A DNA stretch of 64,000 nucleotides from assembly GCF_003367395.1 (NCBI RefSeq), contig NZ_CP031417.1:3782001-3846000 (forward strand), written 5' to 3'. Shown in pieces: positions 8,979 to 16,545 of this stretch. Position 1 is the stretch's first letter. Each line of letters opens with the position of its first letter. Position numbers and translations under genes: made by a program. The notes beneath the pieces were generated by a model that ran no database searches, was not told the origin of the DNA, and worked only from the letters and a program-made list of their open reading frames with translations. This stretch comes from Pseudolabrys taiwanensis. GTDB taxonomy: Bacteria > Pseudomonadota > Alphaproteobacteria > Rhizobiales > Xanthobacteraceae.

Positions 8979-9266
8979 ATGAGGTCGCGACGGAGGCAAT
9001 TACGAGCTTTAGCGCTTTGTGCTTTTTGTCTCCTATCAGAGGGTGCGTTCGGAGCTTGCGGCGAAAAAGGCGGCCCCGGCTATCGGGGACCAAATGGAAA
9101 GTGCGTCGGATGGTCCGCACTCGCCAGAACATGCGGCAACCCTCCGACGCTGCGCTGCACCCCCGAACTTGCTCAGCCGGAAGCTCCTGACGCCGCGAAA
9201 AAAGGTTCGCAGATTCGAAGTTTTATGGATGCTGCGCATGAGCGCGCCAAAGAGGCAGGAAGGTAG
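8979..9266 (+). CDS. small secreted cysteine-containing protein
   Basis: About 95 residues with an N-terminal signal peptide (Arg-rich start, then LRALALCAFCLLSEGAFGA) and a short mature part with ACGEKGGPGYRG and CVGWSALARTCG, giving several Cys that could pair in the periplasm. The function is unknown. The stop is one base before the next start at 9268, suggesting a shared transcript. Confidence 0.65.
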   Translation: MRSRRRQLRALALCAFCLLSEGAFGACGEKGGPGYRGPNGKCVGWSALARTCGNPPTLRCTPELAQPEAPDAAKKGSQIRSFMDAAHERAKEAGR

Positions 9267-9267
9267 A

Positions 9268-9423
9268 ATGGGTTGGCGAGCTTGGGATGCCTACGAGTCT
9301 GATGCCGAAGCCCGACGCCGCGCGTTGCCGTGGCGCGCGCGATACAATTGGCGGAATGCTCTTGTCTTTGCCGGCTTTGCAGCGTTGCTCGGCGGCTATT
9401 TCTATTTTTCATATCTACGTTAG
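9268..9423 (+). CDS. 51-residue single-pass membrane protein
   Basis: MGWRAWDAYESDAEARRR is followed by basic residues and one hydrophobic helix (ALVFAGFAALLGGYFYFSY) at the C-terminus. AGGTAG-like Shine-Dalgarno bases (AGGAAGGT) lie just before the ATG. It is tightly packed between the secreted protein and the 73-residue protein. Role unknown. Confidence 0.55.
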   Translation: MGWRAWDAYESDAEARRRALPWRARYNWRNALVFAGFAALLGGYFYFSYLR

Positions 9424-9441
9424 AGATATTGATAGAAACAA

Positions 9442-9663
9442 ATGGACGACGCGTTCAAAAACAAGCCGGAAGACTTCATTAATCGCGGAATTCGCGCGGG
9501 TGTCGGTGCATTACCGGTCGCTGGAGGGTCGCTTGTCGAATTCCTTGCATTTGTGATCGGCGACCCCTCCCAAGAGCGACACGATGACTTTATGAATGAG
9601 ACGCTTCGGCGTTTGATGGCTTTAGAAAGCAAATTTGAACAAAGAACCGGAAAAAGAAATTAA
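9442..9663 (+). CDS. 73-residue protein with GALPVAGG segment
   Basis: Starts MDDAFKNKPEDFINRG. A hydrophobic glycine-rich stretch (AGVGALPVAGGSLVEFLAF) is followed by a helix ending RRLMALESKFEQR. The order matches the N-terminus of the 284-residue protein at 7899. Such short 'xxPxxGG' hydrophobic segments followed by an amphipathic helix are seen on several bacterial proteins of unknown role. Not assigned a function. Confidence 0.6.
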   Translation: MDDAFKNKPEDFINRGIRAGVGALPVAGGSLVEFLAFVIGDPSQERHDDFMNETLRRLMALESKFEQRTGKRN

Positions 9664-9666
9664 GCC

Positions 9667-10047
9667 GTGAAACTAGAGTTCTGGCAATTCAAATATGAGT
9701 TTGATCGAGACGACGCGAAGATCGTCATTCCGATCTTGCTTCTGGTTTTGGCCCTTTGCTTTACTAAGCTAAATCCAATTATTCTAATTGGCTTTGGTGC
9801 AATCTATTATTTTGTCTATTTCTTTGCAGACGACGCGGTTGAGTTGGTCAATACGCAATTACGAAAAAGACGAATGCGTTGCCCAAGATGCAAAAGCAGA
9901 AACGTTTTTCTACAAGGGTATGACGGATATAATTCTGACGAGCACTATGGCTACTATCTTTGCAACGATTGCAGCACAACGTCGATTTTGATTGAAAACG
10001 GGCTAATGGACGTCTCATCTAGGAAAGCGGCTGAGGCGGATTTCTAG
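9667..10047 (+). CDS. two-helix membrane protein with C-terminal zinc ribbon
   Basis: About 126 residues. Two hydrophobic helices (IVIPILLLVLALCF and IILIGFGAIYYFVYFF) lie within residues 20-60. The cytoplasmic-looking C-terminus has a zinc-ribbon pattern, CPRCKSRN and CNDCSTT, about 35 residues apart. Initiation appears to be GTG at 9667 (GTGAAACTAG). It starts three bases after the previous stop and closes the co-oriented run. Function unknown. Confidence 0.65.
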   Translation: MKLEFWQFKYEFDRDDAKIVIPILLLVLALCFTKLNPIILIGFGAIYYFVYFFADDAVELVNTQLRKRRMRCPRCKSRNVFLQGYDGYNSDEHYGYYLCNDCSTTSILIENGLMDVSSRKAAEADF

Positions 10048-10099
10048 GGACTTCCCACACAAAAGTGCGAGGACAAATCCCCGCCAAACAGAACAATTT

Positions 10100-10765
10100 T
10101 CACAAAGTCTCGTCTTCAAATTCATCGAAAGGGTTTGGCAGAACGCGTCGGGCAACGAAGAAGCCGACTATCGGAACGCCCGGAAACCTCTTTTCCAAAA
10201 CCGATTTCACCGCGCGGAAATGTGTTCCTGCCGTTAGAACATCGTCTACTATAGCAATGCGTTTTAGAGCCGGTTCGGCCTTCGTCTCGTCAATTTGGTA
10301 GACTGCCAAAAGATCTTCCACTGTCGGTCTGTCACTGCTTTCATGCGCAGCATTCAGCGACTTTGTTTGAATGACAAGATCGCGAACATCGACCGGACTG
10401 GCGCTAGGTATTGCCTGACAGACTTTGTGAATTCGGTCGTCATAATCCACATCCCCCACCGCTTTCGAAGGAGGAACCGGAACTAGAGTCGCGCCGTCAA
10501 GCCACTTAGAATTGATAGCTTCACCAAAATCCTTTGCGCAAGCCCTCATAGCCTCATGCTTATATTTGTACTGAGGCGTATTCGCCAGCGACGGCTTTTT
10601 CTTGAGATTCGAAATCAGGCTATTCGTTGCGCTGAATTGGTAATTTTTGCCTGAAGTGTATTCGTACAAAAAATAACATTCATCATCTGGAGTCAGATGG
10701 AAGTGGTCTGGGCGATTTTGATCGTCGATTTTCTGGAATCGCGCGGTCAACCTAGGGCTTTCCAA
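10100..10765 (-). CDS. phosphoribosyltransferase-fold protein
   Basis: About 221 residues. The PRPP-binding signature RIAIVDDVLTAGTHFRAV lies near residues 175-190, with two adjacent acidic residues and the TAGT loop, as in ComF / type I phosphoribosyltransferases. The N-terminal half (FHLTPDDECYFLYEYTSG) is not a ComF zinc finger. The start overlaps the end of the DprA-like gene by 19 bases, so the two are translationally coupled. DprA-like and PRTase domains also occur together in RqlI/PsyrA-type proteins, which partner a RecQ-like helicase; no such helicase is next to this pair. Confidence 0.75.
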   Translation of the reverse strand: MESPRLTARFQKIDDQNRPDHFHLTPDDECYFLYEYTSGKNYQFSATNSLISNLKKKPSLANTPQYKYKHEAMRACAKDFGEAINSKWLDGATLVPVPPSKAVGDVDYDDRIHKVCQAIPSASPVDVRDLVIQTKSLNAAHESSDRPTVEDLLAVYQIDETKAEPALKRIAIVDDVLTAGTHFRAVKSVLEKRFPGVPIVGFFVARRVLPNPFDEFEDETL

Positions 10766-11655
10766 ATATCATCTAGCTCTCTGACGCGAATTGCACCGCG
10801 ACTTTCGAAAGTCGCAGGCCACGTCAGATCCCTACGCTCAAAAAGCGAGTTTAAAATAAATAGTTTTCGCCCCTGATGCAATGCGGCGCGTGCCTGCGTC
10901 AGCGTTCCCGAGGTTTCTCCCGCTTCAACAATGATCGTGGCGTCCGTTAGGGCGCTCATCGTGACGTTTCTTTCGGGAAAGAAAAGTCTGTTCTGTGGGA
11001 CTGCTTGCTTCGAATACCGAAGCACTGGCACTTGCGAAATCAAGAGGAATTCCCGCGCTATCTTTTTCTGAAGTTCCTTGTTTTCCGGGGGGTAGTACTG
11101 ACCAAGTGGCGTCCCAATCACAGCTATCGTGCGGCCGCCCAACTCGATTGCTGTGGTGTGTGCAACGGTATCAATCCCATTCGCAAGTCCGGATACAACG
11201 GTGAAATGCTTTTCGACGAGCGCGCGGGAAATCCGCCTTGCGCGTTCCTTTCCTTCGTCCGTGGGTTCACGAGTGCCAACGACCGCGACGCCGCGAGTTT
11301 CCGACAATTCCCAAGCGCCTTGATAGTACAAAACCTCAATGGGGTGCTTTGCGTCTCGAAGCCGCTTTGGATAGTCGCCCGCATGATTGATGCGAACGCC
11401 AAATTGATCCACCCCATTTCCTTTCAGCTTTGCCAACACCTGCCTCGCGCACTGGTCGGCCAAGGCAGGGCTAATGAAATCGGAAGGCAATGCCGTGGGA
11501 TCGGCGGCAAAGCGTTCAGCAATTGTCTTAAAGGTCGCCCCTTTTTCCAACCAGAGAGCTTCATAGGCTCCAAGCTCCCGAAGGGGTGAAATAGGCTTCA
11601 CCGCCGGACTGTTACTGTCATCGCGCTCGGCTAGAAGGTTTACAAGAGGTCCCAT
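10747..11655 (-). CDS. DprA/Smf-family Rossmann protein
   Basis: About 302 residues of the DprA family, whose housekeeping member loads RecA onto single-stranded DNA during transformation. Key motifs are VAVVGTREPTDEGKERARR, VVSGLANGIDTVAHT, TIAVIGTPLG and TIIVEAGETSGTLTQA. The first 80 residues are not the usual SAM-like domain of housekeeping DprA. It overlaps the PRTase gene downstream. The island position, lack of competence neighbours and coupling to a PRTase suggest a conflict-system role (inference) rather than natural transformation. Confidence 0.85.
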   Translation of the reverse strand: MGPLVNLLAERDDSNSPAVKPISPLRELGAYEALWLEKGATFKTIAERFAADPTALPSDFISPALADQCARQVLAKLKGNGVDQFGVRINHAGDYPKRLRDAKHPIEVLYYQGAWELSETRGVAVVGTREPTDEGKERARRISRALVEKHFTVVSGLANGIDTVAHTTAIELGGRTIAVIGTPLGQYYPPENKELQKKIAREFLLISQVPVLRYSKQAVPQNRLFFPERNVTMSALTDATIIVEAGETSGTLTQARAALHQGRKLFILNSLFERRDLTWPATFESRGAIRVRELDDIWKALG

Positions 11656-11791
11656 TTTTCAATCCTAGCCAACTGATTCGGTCCCCGCAAAGATGACTGT
11701 TGATGATTTAATGTGGGGTTGCGCGGCTAGTTCCGCCCGGAATCCGGCCGGCGTCCCAAATAGCCCAAAAGGACCGAGAAAGTCATTCCTG

Positions 11792-12460
11792 CCGGGCATT
11801 TGATGACCAGCAGCAAGAAAGGCATTTCGGCTCACCAGCTAAGCCGCATGCTCGGCCTGACCTACAAATCCGCTTGGTTTCTTGCCCATCGCATTCGTGA
11901 GGCTATGCGCCCGACTGAGTTCACGCCAATGGGCGGCGACGGCGAGACGGTCGAGAATGACGAAACGATCATCGGCAAGGTCGAAGGCGCGCCCAAGCGC
12001 ATCACCCGTGGCGGCAGCCAGCACCGCAATATTGTCCTGACCCTTGTTGAGCGCGGCGGCGCCGCCCGTAGCTTCCATGTCGACGGCAACTGTCGGCACG
12101 CCCATTCCGATCATCCGCATGAACATCGTGCGCGAAAGCACGCTGCATACCGATCAGGCGTCTTGGTATCGCGGGCTCAAAGGTGACGTTGCCAAGCACG
12201 AAACGGTCAACCATGAGGCCGACGAATATGTGCGCGGCAATGTCACGACGAACACGGTTGAAGGCTACTATTCGATCTTCAAACGCGGCATGAGGGGCGT
12301 CTACCAGCACCGCTCAGAACGCCACCTTCACCGATATCTCAGCGAATTCGATTTCCGCGACTCCTATCGCGTCGCCTGCGGCTTTGATGATGCCGCCCGC
12401 GCCGCTAAGGCTCTCGAAGGCGCGAAGGGAAAGAGACTAACTTACCGACGGCCTAACTAA
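11792..12460 (+). pseudogene. IS1595 (ISXO2-like) transposase, truncated and frameshifted
   Basis: The sequence encodes the DDE core of an ISXO2-like transposase: GISAHQLSRMLGLTYKSAWF and HRNIVLTLVERGG in one frame, then after a shift near 12080-12095 TDQASWYRGLKGD, NTVEGYYSIFKRGMRGVYQH and HLHRYLSEFDFRDSYR in another. The N-terminal zinc-ribbon third is missing; homology starts abruptly near 11792. I could not identify terminal inverted repeats. It is dead as it stands. Confidence 0.85.
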
Positions 12461-12527
12461 GGCGACCGCCGACATCTACACAGCCGCTATGTGGCCGACA
12501 TGGGTTAGGCTCAAGTGAGCCGAAACC

Positions 12528-13070
12528 TTATGCGCCTATGGGAGGAAGGGTACGATTGCTGGCATACTTTTCTGCCACCGCGAAAAGTACCTCATAATTG
12601 GAACGTTTGAATTTGCCTTCGTACGGCGCGCCAATCAGATCGGCCATCTTTTTCAATGTCTCATAGTGCCTTGGAATGCTCTTTTCCAAGGCCTCAACGA
12701 TGTCTGGAACAAAGGAGTTTTTCGCGGATGCAGGATCGGTGCGGCCATCCAAGACCGCCGCCGCCATGATCTTCAATTCGTTGAAATAAAGCTCTCCGGT
12801 GGTGGCGACGCTTTGAAAATCCGCCAAAGTTGGCTTGTCTGTTTTTAAGCAATACGCGCTAATCGCATTGGTATAATCTAGATATCGTCTCTCTCGCTCG
12901 CGCTTGTGCGCGTTACTATTTTCATACAGGCGCTGCTTGTGAGCGCTGCGTTCGCTCGCGCTCATTGCAAGCACTTTCACGAAGAAGCCCATCACCCCAC
13001 CAGTGACGAATGTCACCACTGACCAGACATTCGGAGCGCCCAATAAGGTCAGAGCCTGGTCACCACTCAT
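12528..13070 (-). CDS. hypothetical protein with N-terminal membrane anchor
   Basis: About 180 residues: one membrane helix (VWSVVTFVTGGVMGFFVKVLAM, residues about 15-36), then a charged helical stretch (SERSAHKQRLYENSNAHKR) and a mostly helical domain. The ATG overlaps the upstream stop as ATGA (13067-13070), indicating coupling with the 78-residue gene. Family not recognised. Confidence 0.6.
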   Translation of the reverse strand: MSGDQALTLLGAPNVWSVVTFVTGGVMGFFVKVLAMSASERSAHKQRLYENSNAHKRERERRYLDYTNAISAYCLKTDKPTLADFQSVATTGELYFNELKIMAAAVLDGRTDPASAKNSFVPDIVEALEKSIPRHYETLKKMADLIGAPYEGKFKRSNYEVLFAVAEKYASNRTLPPIGA

Positions 13071-13303
13071 TTTTTATCGCCAGCCTGTTGCAGCAGATAT
13101 GAAATGGTATCTGCCTCTGAGGCATAGAAGCGCGTCTGATAGTCGGGGAATAATTCTTTTGCGGCTCTGTCACCGGCCGCCTCTCGATCCATTCCACCGT
13201 TGATGTAAATCCGAGTTAAAGACGCCCAACGTTCACTTAATGACTCGGACGGCGCATTCGCCAATCCAAATTTGATCATTAATCCGTGACTGATATCCGC
13301 CAT
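13067..13303 (-). CDS. small hypothetical protein, coupled to next gene
   Basis: About 78 residues starting MADISHGLMIKFGLANAP. The start at 13303 is set by a good Shine-Dalgarno (GGGAGGAAG) a few bases upstream; the in-frame ATG at 13324 lacks one. It contains a short helical repeat-like region (GMDREAAGDRAAKELFPDY). It overlaps the membrane-anchored gene by four bases. Function unknown. Confidence 0.55.
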   Translation of the reverse strand: MADISHGLMIKFGLANAPSESLSERWASLTRIYINGGMDREAAGDRAAKELFPDYQTRFYASEADTISYLLQQAGDKK

Positions 13304-13479
13304 GACTTCCTCCCAAATGCCCAAAAGGTCCGTATCCCGGAAGACGACCGTTCTGGGCCCCAGTCAGCATCATAGCGATATTTGAAATCATAAGTAGAGA
13401 GGGGTAGTCGCCGCAGCCCACAGAAGCATTTACATGCTGAGCAGTGGCACCAGCGCCGTCCGCACGCGCGGGAGCACTC

Positions 13480-13644
13480 TCATTCCTTCTGGATATGCCG
13501 CTTTGCCCAATCCATCAGGGCCTCTGGATCGTCATTATCCGGAGTTGGCTCGATCTTGGGCTTTGATGCTTTTGGCTGCGGCGCCGTCTTTAACAGACGC
13601 AAAAGAACATCATCGCGCGTCGGTTTTCCGGGCTCTTTAGCCAT
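13480..13644 (-). CDS. 54-residue disordered small protein
   Basis: Reads MAKEPGKPTRDDVLLRLLK, then a Pro/Lys-rich linker and a C-terminal helix DPEALMDWAKRHIQKE. Short proteins beginning MAKKPTRDEVLxRxLxTPP are frequent next to transposase genes of rhizobia; this one fits that pattern. The coding strand and stop are clear. Function unknown. Confidence 0.6.
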   Translation of the reverse strand: MAKEPGKPTRDDVLLRLLKTAPQPKASKPKIEPTPDNDDPEALMDWAKRHIQKE

Positions 13645-13705
13645 GACTCAGGTCCCCACACAAACAAATAGCACTGATTCGCAAGGCGTTTCGCCGTGAA
13701 CAGGG

Positions 13706-14095
13706 CTGTGCGCAAGCACATTTTGCGCTTGCGGAACTGCCGCGCGCGATTAGGAGTCGAAGGGCTAGGCTGGCGTTGGGGATGGGTTCGCGGCCCATCC
13801 CCGTACCAAAGTAGTCTAGCTGGCGCGCTGACGGCGCTGGGGGCGTGACGCCACCCCAAAGTACCCTCCGGCTCGGAGACGGAGGGCCCTACCCGGGCTA
13901 CAGAAGGATCGTACGCCCGCTGTAGTCCGCAGCCCCGACGAGCGGGGCACCGGGGGCCAGTGGAGACGTCCGCTGGCCCTCACCTTTTCCGCCCGCAGGC
14001 GGCCTTGAAGAAAAGCGGTCCTGGACCCGCTTTAGTCACCTAAGACAACTTGTCCTAGCACGCGTATTCACAACACGTGAACGCCTGGTTCGCCT
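13706..14095. other. gene-free hairpin array, possible structured RNA or DNA
   Basis: No convincing gene lies between 13645 and 14190. Perfect stems follow each other closely: CGCAAGC/GCTTGCG (about 13712-13735), GGGGATGGG/CCCATCCCC (13778-13802), GGCGT/ACGCC (13842-13852), CCCTCCG/CGGAGGG (13864-13886), GGGCTACAG/CTGTAGTCC with one G-U (13895-13928), GCCCCG/CGGGGC (13932-13948), GGGCCAG/CTGGCCC (13954-13979), CCGCC/GGCGG (13989-14002) and AAAGCGG/CCGCTTT (14012-14033). Strand and identity are not known. Confidence 0.45.
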
Positions 14096-14190
14096 AGCCC
14101 TTTCGTGCATCGCACGCACAAATATTTGCAATCTGCGAACGGTATCCCATAACCTCATAATTCCGGTACGTTACCACCAGCAAGGACAGA

Positions 14191-14460
14191 TTCGACCTCG
14201 ACCAACTGCTTCACTCCGCCCGCGCTTTCAGGTATCCCCAAGAGGTTGCCGCCGACCCCGATTTGAGGGTGGACGAGAAGCGTGCCATCCTGGCCTCCTG
14301 CGCGTCCGGACGCCAACGCAGTGGCGACCTCTCCCGAGCTGCGCCAGCCTGACTACGGTCCGCGGATGCGTTGAAGGCGTTCGACCGTGAGGCGGCGGCA
14401 ACTGTGGACTATCGCCGGTTCATCAACCGGGCCCGGCGTATCCGTGACTTGTCCTGGAGG
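14191..14460 (+). pseudogene. frameshifted remnant of a small conserved rhizobial protein
   Basis: FDLDQLLHSARAFRYPQEVA and VDEKRAILASCAS in one frame continue as SDANAVATSPELRQP in the next, and DALKAFDREAAATVDYRRF in a third. Together they match the layout of a family common in Bradyrhizobium (FDLDQLLHPA... ILASWASDA... LDREA). At least two frameshifts, and no start codon at the expected place. Confidence 0.6.
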
Positions 14461-14608
14461 AGTGGGACTGCGCTCGCTGCTGGTAAGCGTCATGCTCCTC
14501 GAAATCCTGATGGTGGCGAGCGTCGCCGTTGGGTGCTCAGCGGCTGGAGGCGTCCGGCTAAGGATAAAAGGGACGAGAAGAGAGGCGGCGAAGCATCCAG
14601 AGAGCATG

Positions 14609-15160
14609 TTAGAATTTCGCCTTGGGATAGCAATCGACGTCATCGTCGTTCCTGCAAATGCGCCAACTCCCAAATGCATCCTGACCTTCGTCCGGGGGAT
14701 CGATCAGGCCGTCATTCTGAAGCATATCGCGAATACTTTTCATGAGGCTCTTCTCGTCGGGGTCATCGAACTTCACCCATTTGTTTTTGCCTAGGTTGGA
14801 CCCATAGACTTCGATCTTGCCGAGCGCGCTTGCGGGCTTATCGCTGTCTGGTGCGACGACGAAGAAATAGAACCGGGTCAGATTGCGCGGGGTCGATTTC
14901 TGGGCCGGTATTGTGCAGGTCAACGAAAAGGTCCGCCGCTCGTCCTCTGAGCGATATGACACCGTGCCACTGCGGTAACGGACGCATGCCAAGGCGATGT
15001 CATTGGGGGTCATCTTGAGGGGACGAAGGTCTGGGTCGCCGCGGTCTGGGTCGCCAAAGAACATGAAAAGCGGGCTGCCGAGTACAGATACCGGTGGGGA
15101 CCAGGCGCCGAGGAGAGAGGTAAGGGCTAGCGCTAAAAGCGTGCGTTTGAACTGGATCAT
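14609..15160 (-). CDS. secreted hypothetical protein, module A third gene
   Basis: About 183 residues with a signal peptide (basic start, then LLALALTSLLGAWSPPVS) and a mature domain of alternating strands, with a Cys in IALACVRYRSG, another in SLTCTIPAQ and two near the C-terminus (WRICRNDDDVDCYPKA). It follows the superinfection-immunity gene by two bases. The corresponding position in the second module (31726) holds a different exported protein. No known family recognised; a periplasmic partner of the two membrane proteins is inferred from order only. Confidence 0.65.
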   Translation of the reverse strand: MIQFKRTLLALALTSLLGAWSPPVSVLGSPLFMFFGDPDRGDPDLRPLKMTPNDIALACVRYRSGTVSYRSEDERRTFSLTCTIPAQKSTPRNLTRFYFFVVAPDSDKPASALGKIEVYGSNLGKNKWVKFDDPDEKSLMKSIRDMLQNDGLIDPPDEGQDAFGSWRICRNDDDVDCYPKAKF

Positions 15161-15162
15161 GG

Positions 15163-15552
15163 TTAGCCGCCGATCAGTTTGGCCTTGAGGCCGTCGAATT
15201 CGGCCTGGGTAAGCGCGCCTTCGGCAAGGAGACGGTGCAGGCGTTCGAGCTCCTGGCCCATAGACGAAGGCAGCGGTGGCGGTTCGACAAGATGGACCTT
15301 CTTGGGGTCATTGATGAAGAGATTGAGCCCGGATTCACCGCCGCTCGGCGCTTCTTCCGGCCGATGAACGGCGTGAAGCGCCCAGGCCAAGGCGACACCC
15401 CAGCCGATGATGGTGCCGCCGAAGGCGAGATTGATGACGAGGATGACGTAACGGTTCGGGTGCCCGCGTCGAAACGCGACGATTGTGGGTAAGGCGTAGA
15501 TCACGGCGACAGCGATGAGGAAGAGGATGAGGCCGACTTTGTCGGAAGTCAT
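15163..15552 (-). CDS. superinfection-immunity-family membrane protein with SHOCT tail, module A
   Basis: About 129 residues. Two membrane helices (LILFLIAVAVIYALPTIVAF and ILVINLAFGGTIIGWGVAL) with RRGHPNR between them give the pattern of the phage superinfection immunity (Imm) family, PF14373. The C-terminus LERLHRLLAEGALTQAEF is a SHOCT motif, a short domain often found on oligomeric membrane proteins. The ATG at 15552 is chosen because the helix begins right after it. A close copy lies at 32193-32585. Confidence 0.8.
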   Translation of the reverse strand: MTSDKVGLILFLIAVAVIYALPTIVAFRRGHPNRYVILVINLAFGGTIIGWGVALAWALHAVHRPEEAPSGGESGLNLFINDPKKVHLVEPPPLPSSMGQELERLHRLLAEGALTQAEFDGLKAKLIGG

Positions 15553-15563
15553 CGATCGCTCCT

Positions 15564-16124
15564 CTAGGCCGCGCGCAAGAAGATCGATACGACGAACGTC
15601 GCCACCCAAACGAAACCGTACGTTGGCGTCTGGCGGAGCCGCTGGGCGCGCACGAACAGGTAGACCGGCGCCAGGAGTACGGCGAAGAACGTGATCCAGG
15701 CTGAGTTGTATCCGGCCGCCTTGAGCTGCTGCTGGTCCAGCAGGCAGAGGATGGCGTTCGCCGCGGCGGGAATGATCCAGAGCAGCGCCGACGAGAGCTG
15801 GTGGTCTTCATACGGCGTCTTGCTCTGGTACCCGAGGATCATGGCCTCGATCAGGAAGTAGGCGAGCGGCGCAACGGCAAGCGCCCAAACGAAGCCATTG
15901 TTTATGTGGGTCGCGGCGACCGGCGGCGGTTCGTCGCGGAGAACCCCGCCAAGTTCGGATTTGGACAGCGGTAGCCAATCCGGGAGCCCTTTGCGCCAGA
16001 CGGGGGTGTCGGCGTCGATGGCCTTGTCCGCGAGCAGAGCGTGTATCTCGGCCGCGGCGACAGGCCCCTTTCGCTGGCCGGACTGAGTGTAGAACCACGA
16101 AGTGTCGGTCGGAATGTCCGTCAA
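15564..16124 (-). CDS. GYF_2-domain (DUF4339) membrane protein, module A
   Basis: About 186 residues. Residues 8-60 form a GYF_2 domain (WFYTQSGQRKGPVAAAEI ... PVWRKGLPDWLPLSKSEL), a fold thought to bind proline-rich peptides. Four hydrophobic helices follow, including FVWALAVAPLAYFLIEAMIL and WITFFAVLLAPVYLFV. It ends 11 bases before the SHOCT gene. The copy at 32597 is nearly identical over long stretches, which points to a recent duplication or a repeatedly acquired module. Confidence 0.82.
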   Translation of the reverse strand: MTDIPTDTSWFYTQSGQRKGPVAAAEIHALLADKAIDADTPVWRKGLPDWLPLSKSELGGVLRDEPPPVAATHINNGFVWALAVAPLAYFLIEAMILGYQSKTPYEDHQLSSALLWIIPAAANAILCLLDQQQLKAAGYNSAWITFFAVLLAPVYLFVRAQRLRQTPTYGFVWVATFVVSIFLRAA

Positions 16125-16258
16125 GTTTGCCCCCTTTTTTCGGTCTCACTCACTGATTCTTTGTTGGCCCCAAGAAGTTGCCTCGCGCAGGAGCCTGATT
16201 CCTAAATGGGGACTTATAGTGCGTGTTTTTATAGTCCGCTAGGCCCTCACCTGGAGGG
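16125..16258. promoter_or_regulatory. divergent control region, module A
   Basis: 134 bases between the divergent GYF_2 and XRE genes, almost the same distance as in module B (136). It contains two TTATAGT elements (about 16214-16235, ACTTATAGTGCG and TTTTTATAGTCC) that could be a -10 pair or half-sites for the regulator. GGAGGG lies immediately before the XRE ATG. Confidence 0.4.
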
Positions 16259-16519
16259 ATGAGAGCGGGCAAACTGGTGGGTTGGCATCTGCGTCGCCTG
16301 AGGGTCGGGATGGCCCTCTCGCAAGAGGCTTTTGCTGTAGACGCTGGCGTCGACCGGTCTTTCGTGGGGCGAATAGAGCGCGGACTTGAGAATCCTACCG
16401 TCGAGACGCTCGAAAAGTTTGCGGATGTGCTGGGGGTTCACCCTTACGAACTGCTGTTGCCTGTCAAGGGTAGCGACAAGAAGCCGGAGACCCTAAGGCG
16501 TGGACGAAAGAAGCAATAA
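16259..16519 (+). CDS. XRE-family helix-turn-helix regulator, module A
   Basis: About 86 residues, nearly all one HTH_3 domain: LRRLRVGMALSQEAFAVDAG is the first part with recognition helix around RSFVGRIERGLENPTVETLEKFADVLG. A short basic tail (TLRRGRKKQ) ends it. It is transcribed away from the GYF_2/SHOCT genes, so it probably controls both directions. Its partner in module B (33306) keeps the ENPTV and LRRLRV signatures. Confidence 0.88.
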   Translation: MRAGKLVGWHLRRLRVGMALSQEAFAVDAGVDRSFVGRIERGLENPTVETLEKFADVLGVHPYELLLPVKGSDKKPETLRRGRKKQ

Positions 16520-16545
16520 ATTGGCAGGCTCCCGCGGACGTGGGC

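Noticed and set aside
13233..13421. 62-codon minus-strand frame overlapping the 78-residue gene
   Set aside because: The alternative frame has a clear Shine-Dalgarno and ATGA coupling; this one has neither.
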